A stretch of DNA of 64,000 nucleotides from Panulirus ornatus (GCF_036320965.1 NC_092248.1:19734884-19798883); one strand, 5' to 3'. Shown: positions 24,816-38,678, numbered from the stretch's first letter. Notes: generated from the sequence alone by a model not told the origin. Numbers and translations: made by a program.

Positions 24816-27084
24816 CCTACACAGCTTTCCATGGTTTACCCCAGACGCTTCACATGCCTTGATTCAACCCACTGACAGCACGTCAACCCCGGTATACCAC
24901 ATCGATCCAATTCACTCTCTTCCTTGCTCTCCTTTCACCCTCCTGCATGTTCAGGCCCCGATCACACAAAATATTTTTCACTCCATCTTTCCACCTAAAA
25001 TTTGGTCTCCCACTTCTCCTCGTTCCCTCCACCTCCGACACATATATCCTCTTGGTCAATCTTTCCTCACTCATTCTCTCCATGTGCCCAAACCATTTCA
25101 AAACACCCTTTTCTGCTCTCTCAACCACGCTCTTTTTATTTCCACACATCTCTCTTACCCTTACGTTACTTACTCGATCAAACCACGTCACACCACATTT
25201 TGTCCTGAAACATCTCATTTCCAGCACATCCATCCTCCTGCGCACAACTCTATCCATAGCCCACGCCTCGCAACCATACAACATTGTTGGAACCACTATT
25301 CCTTCAAACATACCCATTTTTGCTTTCCGAGATAATGTTCTCGACTTGCACACATTCTTCAAGGCTCCCAGAATTTTCGCCCCCTCCCCCACCCTATGAT
25401 CTACTTCCGCTTCCATGGTTCCATCCGCTGCCAGATCCACTCCCAGATATCTAAAACACTTTACTTCACCCAGTTTTTCTCCATTCAAACTTACCTCCCA
25501 TTTGACTTGACCCTCAACCCTACTGTACCTAATAACTTTGCTCTTATTCACATTTACTCTTAACTTTCTTCTTTCACACACTTTACCAAACTCAGTCACC
25601 AGCTTCTGCAGTTTCGCACATGAATCACCCACCAGCGCTGTATCATCAGCGAACAACAACTGACTCACTTCCCAAGCTCTCTCATCCCCAACAGACTTCA
25701 TACTTGCCCCTCTTTCCAAAACTCTTGCATTCACCTCCCTAACAACCCAATCCATAAACAAATTAAACAACCATGGAGACATCACACACCCCTGCCGCAA
25801 ACCTACATTCACTGAGAACCAATCACTTTCCTCTCTTCCTACACATACACATGCCTTACATCCTCGATAAAAACTTTTCACTGCTTCTAACTACTTGCCT
25901 CCCACACCATATATTCTTAATACCTTCCACAGAGCATCTCTATCAACTCTATCACATGCCTTCTCCAGATCCATAAATGCTACACACAAATCCATTTGCT
26001 TTTCTAAGTATTTCTCACATACATTCTTCAAAGCAAACACCTGATCCACACATCGTCTACCACTTCTGAAACCACACTGCTCTTCCCCAATCTGATGCTC
26101 TGTACATGCCTTCACCCTCTCAATCAATACCCTCCCATATAATTTACCAGGAATACTCAACAAACTTATACCTCTGTAATTTGAGCACTCACTCTTATCC
26201 CCTTTGCCTTTGTACAATGGCACTATGCACGCATTCCGCCAATCCTCAGGCACCTCACCATGAGTCATACATACATTAAATAACCTTACCAACCAGTCAA
26301 TAATACAGTCACCCTCTTTTTTAATAAATTCCACTGCATTACCATCCAAACCTGCTGCCTTGCCGGCTTTCATCTTCCGCAAAGCTTTTACTACCTCTTC
26401 TCTGTTTACCAAATCATTTTCCCTAACCCTCTCACTTTGCACACCACCTCGACTAAATCCCCCTATATATGCCACTCTATCATCAAACACATTCAACAAA
26501 CCTTCAAAATACTCATTCCATCTCCTTCTCACATCACCACTACTTGTTATCACCTCCCCATTTGCGCCCTTCACTGAAGTTCCCATTTGCTCCCTTGTCT
26601 TACGCACTTTATTTACCTCCTTCCAGAACATCTTTTTATTCTCCCTAAAATTTAATGATACTCTGTCACCCCAACTCTCATTTGCCCTGTTTTTTACCTC
26701 TTGCACCTTTCTCTTGACCTCCTGTCTCTTTCTTTTATACATTTCCCACTCAATTTCATTTTTTCCCTGCAAAAATCGTCCAAATGCCTCTCTCTTCTCT
26801 TTCACTAATAATCTTACTTCTTCAGCCCACCACTCACTACCCTTTCTAATCAACCCACCTCCCACTCTTCTCATGCCACAAGCATCTTTTGCGCAATCCA
26901 TCACTTTTTTCCCTAAATACATCCCATTCCTCCCCCACTCCCCTTACTTCCATTGTTCTCACCTTTTCCCATTCTGTACTCAGTCTCTCCTGGTACTTCC
27001 TCACACAAGTCTCCTTCCCAAGCTCACTTACTCTCACCACCCTCTTCACCCCAGCATTCACTCTTCTTTTCTGAAAACCCATAC
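24812..27084 (-). mobile_element. RTE-like LINE, second copy of 18,417-20,688
   Basis: Coding pieces are 24,883-25,881 (RT second half and C-terminus), 25,891-26,922 (linker and RT first half) and 26,846-27,082. Breaks are the shared TAG near 25,892 and a private one-base insertion in a T run near 26,910. FADD is intact. Confidence 0.87.
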
Positions 27085-27282
27085 AATGTTTTGGACAATC
27101 ACATTTTTACCAAATGGCGTCCTTGCGTAGTCTCTTCGATGTATATCAACTGACTGATATATTTCTCTCTTGTGTCTCCCCTGATGATGTGATTATTACA
27201 CGAAAGTGCACTTGGGGACTTTTCGTGTTTCATTTTCCCCGTGGACTCATAGGAATATCTTGATCACGCGCAAAATTGTGAT
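27085..27282 (+). mobile_element. PLE terminal-repeat fragment, second copy
   Basis: Counterpart of 20,689-20,885, with the same LINE-PLE junction. Confidence 0.8.
27168..27222 (+). ncRNA. Hammerhead-ribozyme-like motif in PLE terminus
   Basis: CTGATGA at 27,181-27,187, GAAA at 27,202-27,205, predicted cleavage after 27,213. Core identical to the 20.8 kb copy. Confidence 0.6.
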
Positions 27283-27526
27283 CCTGCGTCAGTGGGGGTA
27301 GTGCCAGGTAACAGACGAAGAATGCCCCATCCACTCAGATACACATATATATACATAAACGCCCATACACACATATACATATACATGTCATTATATACAT
27401 TTTTTCTTATTTATTCTATTATACTTCATCGCCGTCTCCCGCATTAACGAGGTAGCGCAAGGAAGCAGACGAAGGATGGCCCAACACCCACATACACACG
27501 TATGTTCATGCATATACATCTAAACG
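27283..27526 (-). mobile_element. Decayed LINE tail modules, second copy
   Basis: Counterpart of 20,886-21,129. Confidence 0.58.

Positions 27527-27622
<96 letters not shown>
27527..27622. repeat. (TA)n microsatellite
   Basis: Counterpart of 21,130-21,215, about 10 bases longer and with one TG interruption. Confidence 0.95.
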
Positions 27623-27625
<3 letters not shown>

Positions 27626-27862
27626 GGGGATAGGGGAGAAAGAATACTTCCCACGTATTCCCTGCGTGTCGTAGAAGGCGACTAAAAGGGGAGGGAGCGG
27701 GTGGCTGGAAATCCTCCCCTCTCGTTTTTTTCAATTTTCCAAAAGAAGGAACAGAGAAGGGGGCCAGGTGAGGATGTTCCCTCAAAGGCCCATTCCTCTG
27801 TTCTTAACGCTACCTCGTTGACGTGGGAAAGGCGAATAGTACGAAAGAAAAGAAAAGATATA
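27623..27862 (+). mobile_element. F2 SINE-like unit, second copy
   Basis: Counterpart of 21,216-21,455, with a one-base deletion in the tail (GGGAAAGGCGAA). Confidence 0.67.
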
Positions 27863-28153
27863 TATATATATATATACATTCACAGACATATGCATATATA
27901 CACACGTACATCCTCATACTTGCTGCCTTCATCCAATTCCGTCGCCACCGCACCACACATGAAATAGCATTTCCCCTGAACCCCCTACGGCGAGATAGCG
28001 CCGGGAAAACAGACGGAAAAAAAAAGTCACACTCGTTCACACTCACTCTCTAGCTGTCATGTGTAATGCACCGAGACCACAGCTCTCTATCCACATCCAG
28101 GCCCCATAGACCTTTCCTTGGTTTACCCCAGACGTTTCATGAGCCCTGGTTCA
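27863..28153 (-). mobile_element. RTE-like LINE 3' UTR fragment, type B, second copy
   Basis: Counterpart of 21,456-21,745. Confidence 0.63.
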
Positions 28154-29143
28154 GTCCCCTAATCAGAGGATAGACAAGTCCTCTTTATGGTTTGAGCTCA
28201 ACACCTGGGCTACCGTATATAATCCAAAATGTTCATAATCCAAGATACCCCAACAGAGCAAAAGAGTGCCTGCTTTTGTAACATATACTAACCTTCCAAA
28301 GTTTCTAGGACGTCTTTTAGTTCATATTTATGAGGGCTTCTGCTTTGAGAAATATTAAAGTTTGCTGGGGAGAGAGGGTCCTTGCATTTTGCTAGTCGTC
28401 ATATTGGTTGGTCTGGGTGTGATATCTCTGCTTGCCATCTTCCTGAAGTTCTGTACCACTGATATTATCGATGATTCGTCAGACGACCCACGCATATGCC
28501 ATGGAACTGAATGGAGAAAAGTTTATCGAAAGTGGATACCGCAATAGTTGATATTCTTTTCCATCTAACGTGTCACGCCCTTCATTTCCTAATGAACAGG
28601 TTCTTGATAACTCTTCGATCCCACATTTATGAATGATTCTCATCTCGAAGAAGAGAAAGACATACCAACGTCAGTATCTGCCTCATTACAGATACATAGT
28701 GTTGATGATTACTAAGGCAAACGTCAACAGTGAATTAAAGTATGATTTTCGACGTAAGAATAACGTGTATTTGGTTACGTTAGTAGTAGTCCATATAGCG
28801 GAAAGAATACCAGCTGTATTTAGTGGCTCATAAACCGTTCACAAATTGTCCAGATGTGGCTTTCCACCAGCTAATCTATGAAAATGTTTGGCCAGACCTG
28901 CTCCGTCCCTGTTAACACTATATCGTTCCCAAATGCTGGTTCCAAGTGTTTAACCCACATGATTAACATACACATAAAAATTACGTACACATTCCTCCTA
29001 AACCGTCCTTTTTCTTTTTTTTCATTTCATTAAAGGAATCCAAAACTAGCCAGATATTTTGAATCAGTCTTTACCATTAGTCAGAATGTATCCTGGTCTT
29101 CAAAACCGAATAAGAAAACTTTCATATGTGTTTTCCCCGTGGA

Positions 29144-29146
<3 letters not shown>
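28154..29146. other. Low-copy sequence island, second copy
   Basis: Counterpart of 21,746-22,739. It includes the 61-codon stretch at 28,362-28,547 (unchanged). A downstream 66-codon stretch (28,633-28,833) differs by several amino-acid changes from its counterpart at 22,225, which argues against that one being coding. Confidence 0.55.

Positions 29147-29203
<57 letters not shown>
29147..29203. repeat. (TA)n microsatellite
   Basis: TA tract equivalent to the contig-1 end at 22,740-22,790. Here it is spanned and leads into a plus-strand LINE. Confidence 0.95.
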
Positions 29204-29205
<2 letters not shown>

Positions 29206-30058
29206 AGCAAGGTTATTAGGTACAGTAGGGGTGAGGGTCAAGTCAATTGGGAGGTGAGTTTGAATGGAGAAAAACTGGAGGAAGTGAAGTGTTTTAGATA
29301 TCTGGGAGTGGATCTGTCAGCGGATGGAACCATGGAAGCGGAAGTGGATCATAGGGTGGGGGAGGGGGCGAAAATTTTGGGAGCCTTGAAAAATGTGTGG
29401 AAGTCGAGAACATTATCTCGGAAAGCAAAAATGGGTATGTTTGAGGGAATAGTGGTTCCAACAATGCTGTATGGTTGCGAGGCGTGGGCTATGGATAGAG
29501 ATGTGCGCAGGAGGATGGATGTGCTGGAAATGAGATGTTTGAGGACAATGTGTGGTGTGAGGTGGTTTGATCGAGTAAGTAACGTAAGGGTAAGAGAGAT
29601 GTGTGGAAATAAAAAGAGCGTGGTTGAGAGAGCAGAAGAGGGTGTTTTGAAATGGTTTGGGCACATGGAGAGAATGAGTGAGGAGAGATTGACCAAGAGG
29701 ATATATGTGTCGGAGGTGGAGGGAACGAGGAGAAGAGGGAGACCAAATTGGAGGTGGAAAGATGGAGTGAAAAAGATTTTGTGTGATCGGGGCCTGAACA
29801 TGCAGGAGGGTGAAAGGAGGGCAAGAAATAGAGTGAATTGGAGTCATGTGGTATACAGGGGTTGACGTGCTGTCAGTGGATTGAAGCAAGGCATGTGAAG
29901 CGTCTGGGGTAAACCATGGAAAGCTGTGTAGGTATGTATATTTGCGTGTGTGGACGTGTGTATGTACATGTGTATGGGGGGGGGGGGTTGGGCCATTTCT
30001 TTCGTCTGTTTCCTTGCGCTACCTCGCAAACGCGGGAGACAGCGACAAAGTATAAAAA

Positions 30059-30076
<18 letters not shown>
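29203..30076 (+). mobile_element. 5'-truncated RTE-like LINE, type A, intact remaining frame
   Basis: Begins at NKSKVIRYS, is open to the TGA ending at 29,865 (about 220 codons), followed by the type A 3' UTR, a 12-base G run, the tail module and a 23-base poly(A) (30,054-30,076). Only missense differences are seen, so it is recent. Confidence 0.9.

Positions 30077-30131
<55 letters not shown>
30077..30131. repeat. (TA)n microsatellite
   Basis: TA tract between LINE poly(A) and the tRNA-like SINE cluster. Confidence 0.95.
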
Positions 30132-30133
<2 letters not shown>

Positions 30134-30136
30134 TAC

Positions 30137-30247
30137 AACATACAAAGCTCCATCAGCCAGGATCGAACCTGGGACCCCTTGTGCAAGAGGCAGGCATGCT
30201 AACCGCTAGGCTAAGGGACTGTATAATAGGAAACAACTATTCGAAAT
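30137..30247 (-). mobile_element. tRNA-derived SINE-like copy 1
   Basis: On the minus strand an A-box-like TAGCCTAGCGG (30,203-30,213) and a B-box-like GGTTCGATCC (30,160-30,169) are spaced as in a tRNA. The anticodon and T arms do not fold perfectly and acceptor ends do not pair, so it is a tRNA relic, possibly Ala(TGC)-like. The 111-bp unit recurs as an apparently identical direct repeat at 30,411-30,521. Confidence 0.68.
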
Positions 30248-30374
30248 GCTAAGTACTCGAACACCCTTCGTCTCACTATGGTGAGCAACGGGGTCTATCG
30301 GTTGTTTCCGAACAGAACACATAGCCAGCTGAGAGCGTTTTACCGAACCTGACTGTACAACGCGGAGTTATATG
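30248..30374. other. Spacer between tRNA-like copies
   Basis: About 127 bases with no ORF or repeat recognised. It includes CGTCTCACTATGGTGAGCAA, which can form a small hairpin. Confidence 0.4.
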
Positions 30375-30640
30375 AATACGAATAAAGTGTATGAACGCGC
30401 ACCTTCATAGAACATACAAAGCTCCATCAGCCAGGATCGAACCTGGGACCCCTTGTGCAAGAGGCAGGCATGCTAACCGCTAGGCTAAGGGACTGTATAA
30501 TAGGAAACAACTATTCGAAATACAGTCCCTTAGCCTAGCGGTTAGCATGCCTGCCTCTTGCACAAGGGGTCCCAGGTTCGATCCTGGCTGATGGAGCTTT
30601 GTATGTTCTATGAAGGTGCGCGTTCATATACACTTTATTC

Positions 30641-30644
<4 letters not shown>
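30375..30644. repeat. Large inverted repeat carrying two tRNA-like SINE heads
   Basis: The left arm (about 30,375-30,496) and right arm (about 30,521-30,644) are near-perfect reverse complements of about 122 bases around a 24-base spacer, with one 2-base difference. Each arm contains a complete tRNA-like head and a shared end segment (CGAATAAAGTGTAT). The right arm reads on the plus strand with A box near 30,531-30,541 and B box near 30,575-30,584. As RNA it would form a long hairpin. Confidence 0.85.

Positions 30645-30722
<78 letters not shown>
30642..30722. repeat. (TA)n microsatellite
   Basis: TA tract ending in a short CCATCCATCC run before the next LINE. Confidence 0.95.
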
Positions 30723-30724
<2 letters not shown>

Positions 30725-30733
30725 ATCCATCCA

Positions 30734-31883
30734 ATTACGTGGATTACGTGTTAATTGAGAGGCGCGTGAAAGAGAGACTTTTGGATGTTAATGTGATGAG
30801 AGGTGCAACTGGAGGGATGTCTAGGGTTGAGGGTCAAGTCAATTGGGAGGTAAGTTTGAATGGAGAAAAACTGGAGGAAGTAAAGTGTTTTAGATATCTG
30901 GGAGTGGATCTGGCAGCGGATGGAACCATGGAAGCGGAAGTAAATCATAGGGTGGGGGAGGGGGCGAAAATCCTGGGAGCCTTGAGGAATGTTTGGAAGT
31001 CGAGAACATTATCTCGGAAAGCAAAAATGGGTATGTTTAAAGGAATAGTGGTTCCAACAGTGTTGTATGGTTGCGATGCGTGGGCTATGGATAGAGTTGT
31101 GCGCAGGAGGGTGGATGTGCTGGAAATGAGATGTTTGAGGACAATGTGTGGTGTGAGGTGGTTTGATCGAGTAAGTAATGTAAGGGTAAGAGAGATGTGA
31201 GGAAATAAAAAGAGCATGGTTGAGAGAGCAGGGTGTTTTGAAATGGTTTGGGCACATGGAGGGAATGAGTGAGCAAAGATTGACCATGAGGATATATGTG
31301 TCGGAGGTGGAGGGAACGAGGGGAAGTGGGAGACCAAATTGGAGGTGGAAAGATGGAGTGAAAAAGATTTTGAGTGAACGGGTCCTGACCATGCAAGAGG
31401 GTGAAAGGCGGGCAAGGAATAGAGTGAATTGGATCGATGTGCTATACCGGGGTTGACGTGCTGTCAGTGGATTGAATGTGAAGCGTCTGGGGTAAACTAT
31501 GGAAAGTTCTGTGGGGCCTGGATGTGGAAAGGGAGCTGTGGTTTCGGGCATTATTGCATGACAGCTAGAGACTGAGTGTGAACGAATGGGGCTTTTGTTG
31601 TCTTTTCCTAGATCTACCTCGGACACATGAGGCGGGAGGGGTTGGTATTCCATGTGTGGCAAGGTGGCGATGGAAATGAATAAAGGCAGACAGTGTGAAT
31701 TGTGCATGGGTATATATGTATGTGTCTGTGTGTGTATATATATGTGTACATTGAGATGTATAGGTATGTATATTTGCGAGTGTGGACATGTATGTATATA
31801 CATGTGTATGGGGGTGGGTTGGACCATTTCTTTGGTCTGCTTCCTTGCGCTACCTCGCAAACGCAGGAGACAGCGACAAAGCA

Positions 31884-31885
<2 letters not shown>
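30734..31885 (+). mobile_element. RTE-like LINE with large internal deletion, type B
   Basis: EN codons (DYVLIERRVKERLLDVNV to GGMS, 30,736-30,821) are fused in frame to thumb codons (RVEGQVNWEV) at 30,822. About 1.6 kb is lost, including part of the EN and nearly all of the RT. The downstream frame is broken by TGA at 31,198-31,200 and a 4-base deletion near 31,229. It ends with the long type B 3' UTR and tail module (to about 31,885) and a short A-poor tail. Confidence 0.86.

Positions 31886-31926
<41 letters not shown>
31886..31926. repeat. (TA)n microsatellite
   Basis: TA tract followed by 20 T (31,925-31,944), the tail of an F2 unit. Confidence 0.95.
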
Positions 31927-31942
<16 letters not shown>

Positions 31943-32178
31943 TTCATACTATTCGCTATTTCCCGCGATAGCGAGGTAGCGTTAAGAACAGAGGACTGGG
32001 CCTTTGAGGGAATATCCTCACCTGGCCCTCTTCTCTGTTCCTTCTTTTGGAAAAAAAAAAAAAAAAAAGAAAAAAACGAGAGGGGAGGATTTCCAGCCCC
32101 CCGCTCCCTTCCCTTTTAGTCGCCTTCTACGACACGCAGGGAATACGTGGGAAGTATTCTTTCTCCCCTATCCCCAGG

Positions 32179-32180
<2 letters not shown>
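31927..32180 (-). mobile_element. F2 SINE-like unit with poly(A)
   Basis: Complete unit in minus orientation. The 20-base poly(T) at its left edge is a poly(A) tail in element sense, which supports retrotransposition rather than a DNA-based mechanism. Confidence 0.7.

Positions 32181-32241
<61 letters not shown>
32181..32241. repeat. (TA)n microsatellite
   Basis: TA tract between the F2 head and a plus-strand LINE. Confidence 0.95.
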
Positions 32242-32244
<3 letters not shown>

Positions 32245-33160
32245 CCATTGTACAGAGGCAAAGGGGACAAAGGTGAGTGCTCAAATTACAGAGGTATAAG
32301 TTTATTGAGTATTTCTGGGAAATTATATGGGAGGGTACTGATTGAGAGGGTGAAGGCATGTACAGAGCACCAGATTGGGGAAGAGCAGCATGGTTTCAGA
32401 AGTGGTAGAAGATGTGTGAATCAGGTGTTTGCTTTGAAGAATGTATGTGAGAAATACTTAGAAAAGCAAATGGATTTGTATGTAGCATTTATGAAGGCAT
32501 ATGATAGAGTTGATAGAGATGCTCTGTGGAAGGTTAAGAATATATGGTGTGGAAGGCAAGTTGTTAGAAGCAGTGAAAAGTTTTTATCAAGGATGTAAGG
32601 CATGTGTGCGTGTAGGAAGAGAGGAAAGTGATTGGTTCTCAGTGAATGTAGGTTTGCGGCAGGGGTGTGTGATGTCTCCATGGTTGTTTAATTTGTTTAT
32701 GGATGGGGTTGTTAGGGAGGTGAATGAAAGAGTTTTCAAATGAAGGGCAAGTATGCAGTCTGTTGGGGATGAGAGAGCTTGGGAAGTGAGTCAGTTATTG
32801 TTTGCTGATGATACAGCGCTGGTGACTGATTCGTGTGAGAAACTGAAGAAGGTGGTGACTGAGTTTGATAAATTGTGTGAAAGAAGAAAGTTGAGAATGA
32901 ATGTGAATAAGAGCAAGGTTGTTAGGTACAGTAGGGCTGAGGGTCAAGTCAATTGGGAGGCAAGTTTGAATGGAGAAAAACTGGAAGAAGTGAAGTGTTT
33001 TAGATATCTGGGAGTGGATTTGGCAGCGGATGGAACCATGGAAGCGGAAGTGAATCAAAAGGTGGGGGAGGGGGCGAACATTTTGGGAGCCTTGAAGAAT
33101 GTGTGAAGTCGAGAACATTATCTCGGAAACCAAAAATGGGTATGTTTGAAGGAATGTTTG
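32241..33160 (+). mobile_element. RTE-like LINE internal fragment, degenerate
   Basis: Covers RT from VPLYRGKGDK to about MGMFEGM and lacks both ends. Frames: to 32,598, 32,501-32,743 and 32,753-33,106. A 9-base deletion removes DLE next to the catalytic Asp (AFM-KAYDRVD), so the RT is dead. FADD is present. It ends in GTATATATG sequence against an inverted type B copy. Confidence 0.82.
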
Positions 33161-33194
33161 AATGTATATATGTCTATATACATATAGACTCATG

Positions 33195-36100
33195 TACATA
33201 AATCATACTGTCTGCCCTTATTCATTTCCAACGCCACCCCGCCACACATGTAATGAAAACATCCTTCCCCCGCATATGCGCGAGGTAGCGCTATGAAAAG
33301 ACAATAAAGGACACATTCGTTCCCATTCAGTCTCAAGATGTCATGTATAATGCACCGAAACCACAGCTCCCTTTCCATATCCAGTCCCCACAGAACTTTC
33401 CATGGTTTACCTCAGACGCTTCACACACCCTGATTCAATTGACAGCACGTCGACCCCGGTATACCACATCGTTCTAATTCACCTACTCCTTACACGCCTT
33501 TCACCCTCCTCATGTTCAGGCCCCAGTCACTCAAAATCTTTTTCACTCCATCTTTCCACTTCCAGTTTGGTCTCCCACTTCTCGCTCCCTCCATCTCTGA
33601 CCTATACATCCTCTTTGTCAATCTCTCTTCACTCATTTTCTCCATGAGACCAAACCATTTCAAAACACCCTCTTCTACTCTCTCTACCACACTCTATCTA
33701 TTACCACACATCTCTCTTACCCTTTCATTACTTACTCGCTCAAACCACTTCACACCACATATTGTCCTCAAACATCTCATTTCCAGAACATCCGCCCTCC
33801 TCCGCACAACTCTATCTATAGCCTACGCCTCGCAACCTTTTATCATTGTTGGAACCACCATTCCTTCAAACATACCCATTTTTCCTTTCCAAGATAACGT
33901 TCTCGAGTTCCACACATTCTTCAACGCGCCCAGAACTTTAGCCCTCTCCCCCACCCTATGATCACTTCCGCTTCCATGGTTCCATTCGCTGCCAGATCCA
34001 CTCCCAGATATCAAAAACACTTTACTTCCTCCAATTTTTCTTCATTCAAACTTACATCCCAATTGAATTGTCACCTCAACCCTACTGTACCTAATAACCT
34101 TGCTCTTATTTTCAGTTACTCTCGGCTTTGTTCTTTCACACACTTTACGAAACTCAATTACCAGCTTCTGCAGGTTCTCACCCGAATCCACCGCCAGCGC
34201 TGTATCATCAGCAAACAACAACTGACTCACTTCCCAAGCTCTCCCATCCACAACAGACTGCATACTTCTCCTCTTTCCAAACTCTTGCATTCAACTAACT
34301 AACAACGCCATCCATAAAGAGATTAAACAACCATTGAGACATCACGCACCAGTGCCGCAAACCAACATTCACTGAGAACCAAATACTTTCCTGTTTTCCT
34401 ACACGTAAATATGTCTTACATCCTCGATAAAACTTTTCACCGCTTCTAACAACTTGCCTTCCAAACCATATATTCTTAAAACTTTCCACAGAGCATCTAT
34501 ATCAACTCTATCATATGCCTTCTCCAGATCCATAAATGCTACATACAAATCCATTTGCTTTTCTAAGTATTTCTCACGTACATTCTTGAAATCAAAGACC
34601 TGATCCACAAATCCTCTACCACCTATGAAGCCACACTGCTCTTCCCCAATCTGATGCTCTGTACATGCCTTCACCCTCTCAGTCAATACCCTTCCATATA
34701 ATTTCCCAGGAATACTCAACAAACTTATACCTCTATAATTTGAGCATTCACTTTTTTCCCTTTGCCTTTATACATTGGCACTATGCAAGCACTCCTCCAA
34801 TCCTCAGACGCCTCACCATGAGTCATATATACATTAGATAATCTTACCAACCAGTCAACAATACAGTCATACCCTTTTTTGATAAATTCCACTGCAATAC
34901 CATCCAAACCCGTTGCCCTGTCATCTTTTATCTTCCGCAAAGCTTTTTCTACCTATTCTGTGTTAGCCAAATCATTCTCCCAAGCCCTCTCACTTTGCAC
35001 ACCAGCTCGACGAAAACACTCTATATCTGCCACTCTATCATCAAAGACATTCAACAAACCTTCAAAATACTCACTCCATCTCCTTCTCACATCACCATAA
35101 CTTGTTATCACCTCATTCGCGCCCTTCACTAATGTTCCCATCTGTTCCCTTGTCTTAGGCATTTTATTTACCCCTTCCAAAGCATCTTTTTATTCTCCAT
35201 GAAAATGATGATACTCTCTCATTCCAACTCTCACTTACCCTCTCTTTCACCTCTTGCACCTCTCTGTTGACCTGCCTCTTTCTTTTATACATCTCCCAGT
35301 CATTTGCATTATTTCCCTGCAAAAATCGTCCAAATGCCTTTCTCTTCTCTTTCACTAACAATCTTATTTCTTCATCCCACCACTCACTACCCTTTCTTAT
35401 CTGCCCACCTTACACGTTTCTTATGCCGCAAGCATATTTGCGCAAGCCATCACAGCAACTCTAAATACATCCCATTCTACCCCCACTCCCCTTTAATTAT
35501 ATTTTCTCACCCAACTCTCATTTGCCCTCTTTTTCACCTTTTGCACCTTTCTCTTGACCTTCCTCTTCTTTTATACATCTCTCAGTCATTTGCATATTTC
35601 CCTAAAAAAATCGTCCAAATGCCTCTCTCTTCTCTTTCACTTTCACTAATAATCTTGTTTCTTCATCCCACCACTCCCTACCTTTTCTTATCTGCCCACC
35701 TCCCTCGCTTTTCATGTCACAAGCATCTTTTGCACAAGCCATCACTGCTTCCCTAAATACATCCCATTCCTCCTCCACTCCCTTTGCATCCTTTGTTCTC
35801 ACCTTTTTCCCTTTCTGTACTCAGTCTCTCCTGGTACTTAATGACAAAAGTTTCCTTCCCAAGCTCACTCACTCTCACCACTCTCTTCATCCCAACATTC
35901 TCTCTTCTTTTCTGAAAACCTCTACAAATCTTAACTTTCGCCTCAACAAGATGATAAGGCATTTCTCCAGTTGCACCTCTCAGCACATTATCCCTCCAGT
36001 TACACCTTTCAGAACATTAACATCCAAAAGTCTCTCTTTCGCGCGCCTATCAATTAGCACGAAATCCAATAACGCTGTCTGGCTATCTCTCCTACTTACA

Positions 36101-36745
36101 TACATATACTTAGGTATATCTCTCTTTTTAAACCAAGTATTCCCAATCACCAGTCCTTTTTCAGCACATAAATCTTCAAGCTCTTTACCATTTCCATTTA
36201 CAACACTGAACAACCCACGTACACCAATTATTCTCTCAACTGCCACATTACTCACCTTTGCATTCAAATCACCCATCACTATAAACTGGTCTCGTGCATC
36301 AAAATTACTAACACACTCACTCAGCTGTTAACAAAACACTTGCCTCTCACGGTCTTTCTTCTCATGCCCAGGTGCATATGCACCAATAATCACCCAGCTC
36401 TCTCCATTCACTTTCAGTTTTACCCATATCAATCTAGAATTTACTTTTTTACACTCTGTCACATACTCCACCACTCCTGTTTCAGGAGTAGGGCTACGCC
36501 TTCCCTTGGTCTCGTCCTCTTACTAAGACCTGACTTTACTCCCAAGACATTCCCAAACCACTCTTCCCCTTTACTCATGAGCTTCGTTTCACTCAGAGGA
36601 AAACATCCAGGTTCCTTTCCTCAATCATACTACCTATCTCTCATTTTTTCTCATCTTACTTACATCCACACACATTTAGACACCCCAATGTGAGCCTTCG
36701 AGGAGGATGAGCACTCCCTGCGACTCCATCTTCTGTTTCCCCGTT
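33195..36745 (-). mobile_element. Full-span RTE-like LINE, type B, heavily mutated
   Basis: About 3.55 kb from the type B 3' UTR to the 5' leader (36,690-36,745), so both ends of the old element are present. Identifiable pieces: C-terminus 33,490-33,690 and 33,823-34,020, RT thumb and FADD 34,042-34,290, RT palm 34,399-34,722, fingers 34,725-34,940, linker 34,953-35,361, EN 35,753-36,279. Numerous frameshifts and stops mark it as older than the type A copies. The tail module is replaced by TA-rich sequence. Confidence 0.85.
35214..35790 (-). repeat. Tandem duplication of about 290 bp inside LINE linker
   Basis: The segment encoding WWDEE--LLVKEKREAFGRFLQGN and flanks occurs twice (about 35,214-35,505 and 35,506-35,790), with the two units already diverged. 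The duplication is therefore not recent. Confidence 0.78.
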
Positions 36746-36860
36746 TAGAAAGGTAAAATGCAGGGAGGGGAGGGTTTCTAGCCCCCCGTTCGCGTCCCCT
36801 TTAGTCGCCTTGTACGACACGTGAGGAATGAGTGGAAAGTGTTCTTTCTCCCCTATCCCC

Positions 36861-36864
<4 letters not shown>
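36746..36864 (-). mobile_element. F2 SINE-like unit, tail half missing
   Basis: Only the head half is present (from the GCAGGGAGGGGAGG-like stretch to CCCCTATCCCCAGGG), fused directly to the 5' leader of the preceding LINE. Confidence 0.6.

Positions 36865-36945
<81 letters not shown>
36865..36945. repeat. (TA)n microsatellite
   Basis: TA tract between two same-orientation F2 units. Confidence 0.95.
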
Positions 36946-38660
<1,715 letters not shown>

Positions 38661-38678
38661 TACTAATAATAATGAAAA

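Noticed and set aside
30137..30247. Functional tRNA gene
   Set aside because: A- and B-box-like sequences are present, but the anticodon and T stems mispair and the acceptor ends do not pair. The unit is multicopy and arranged as repeats, so a SINE head is more likely.
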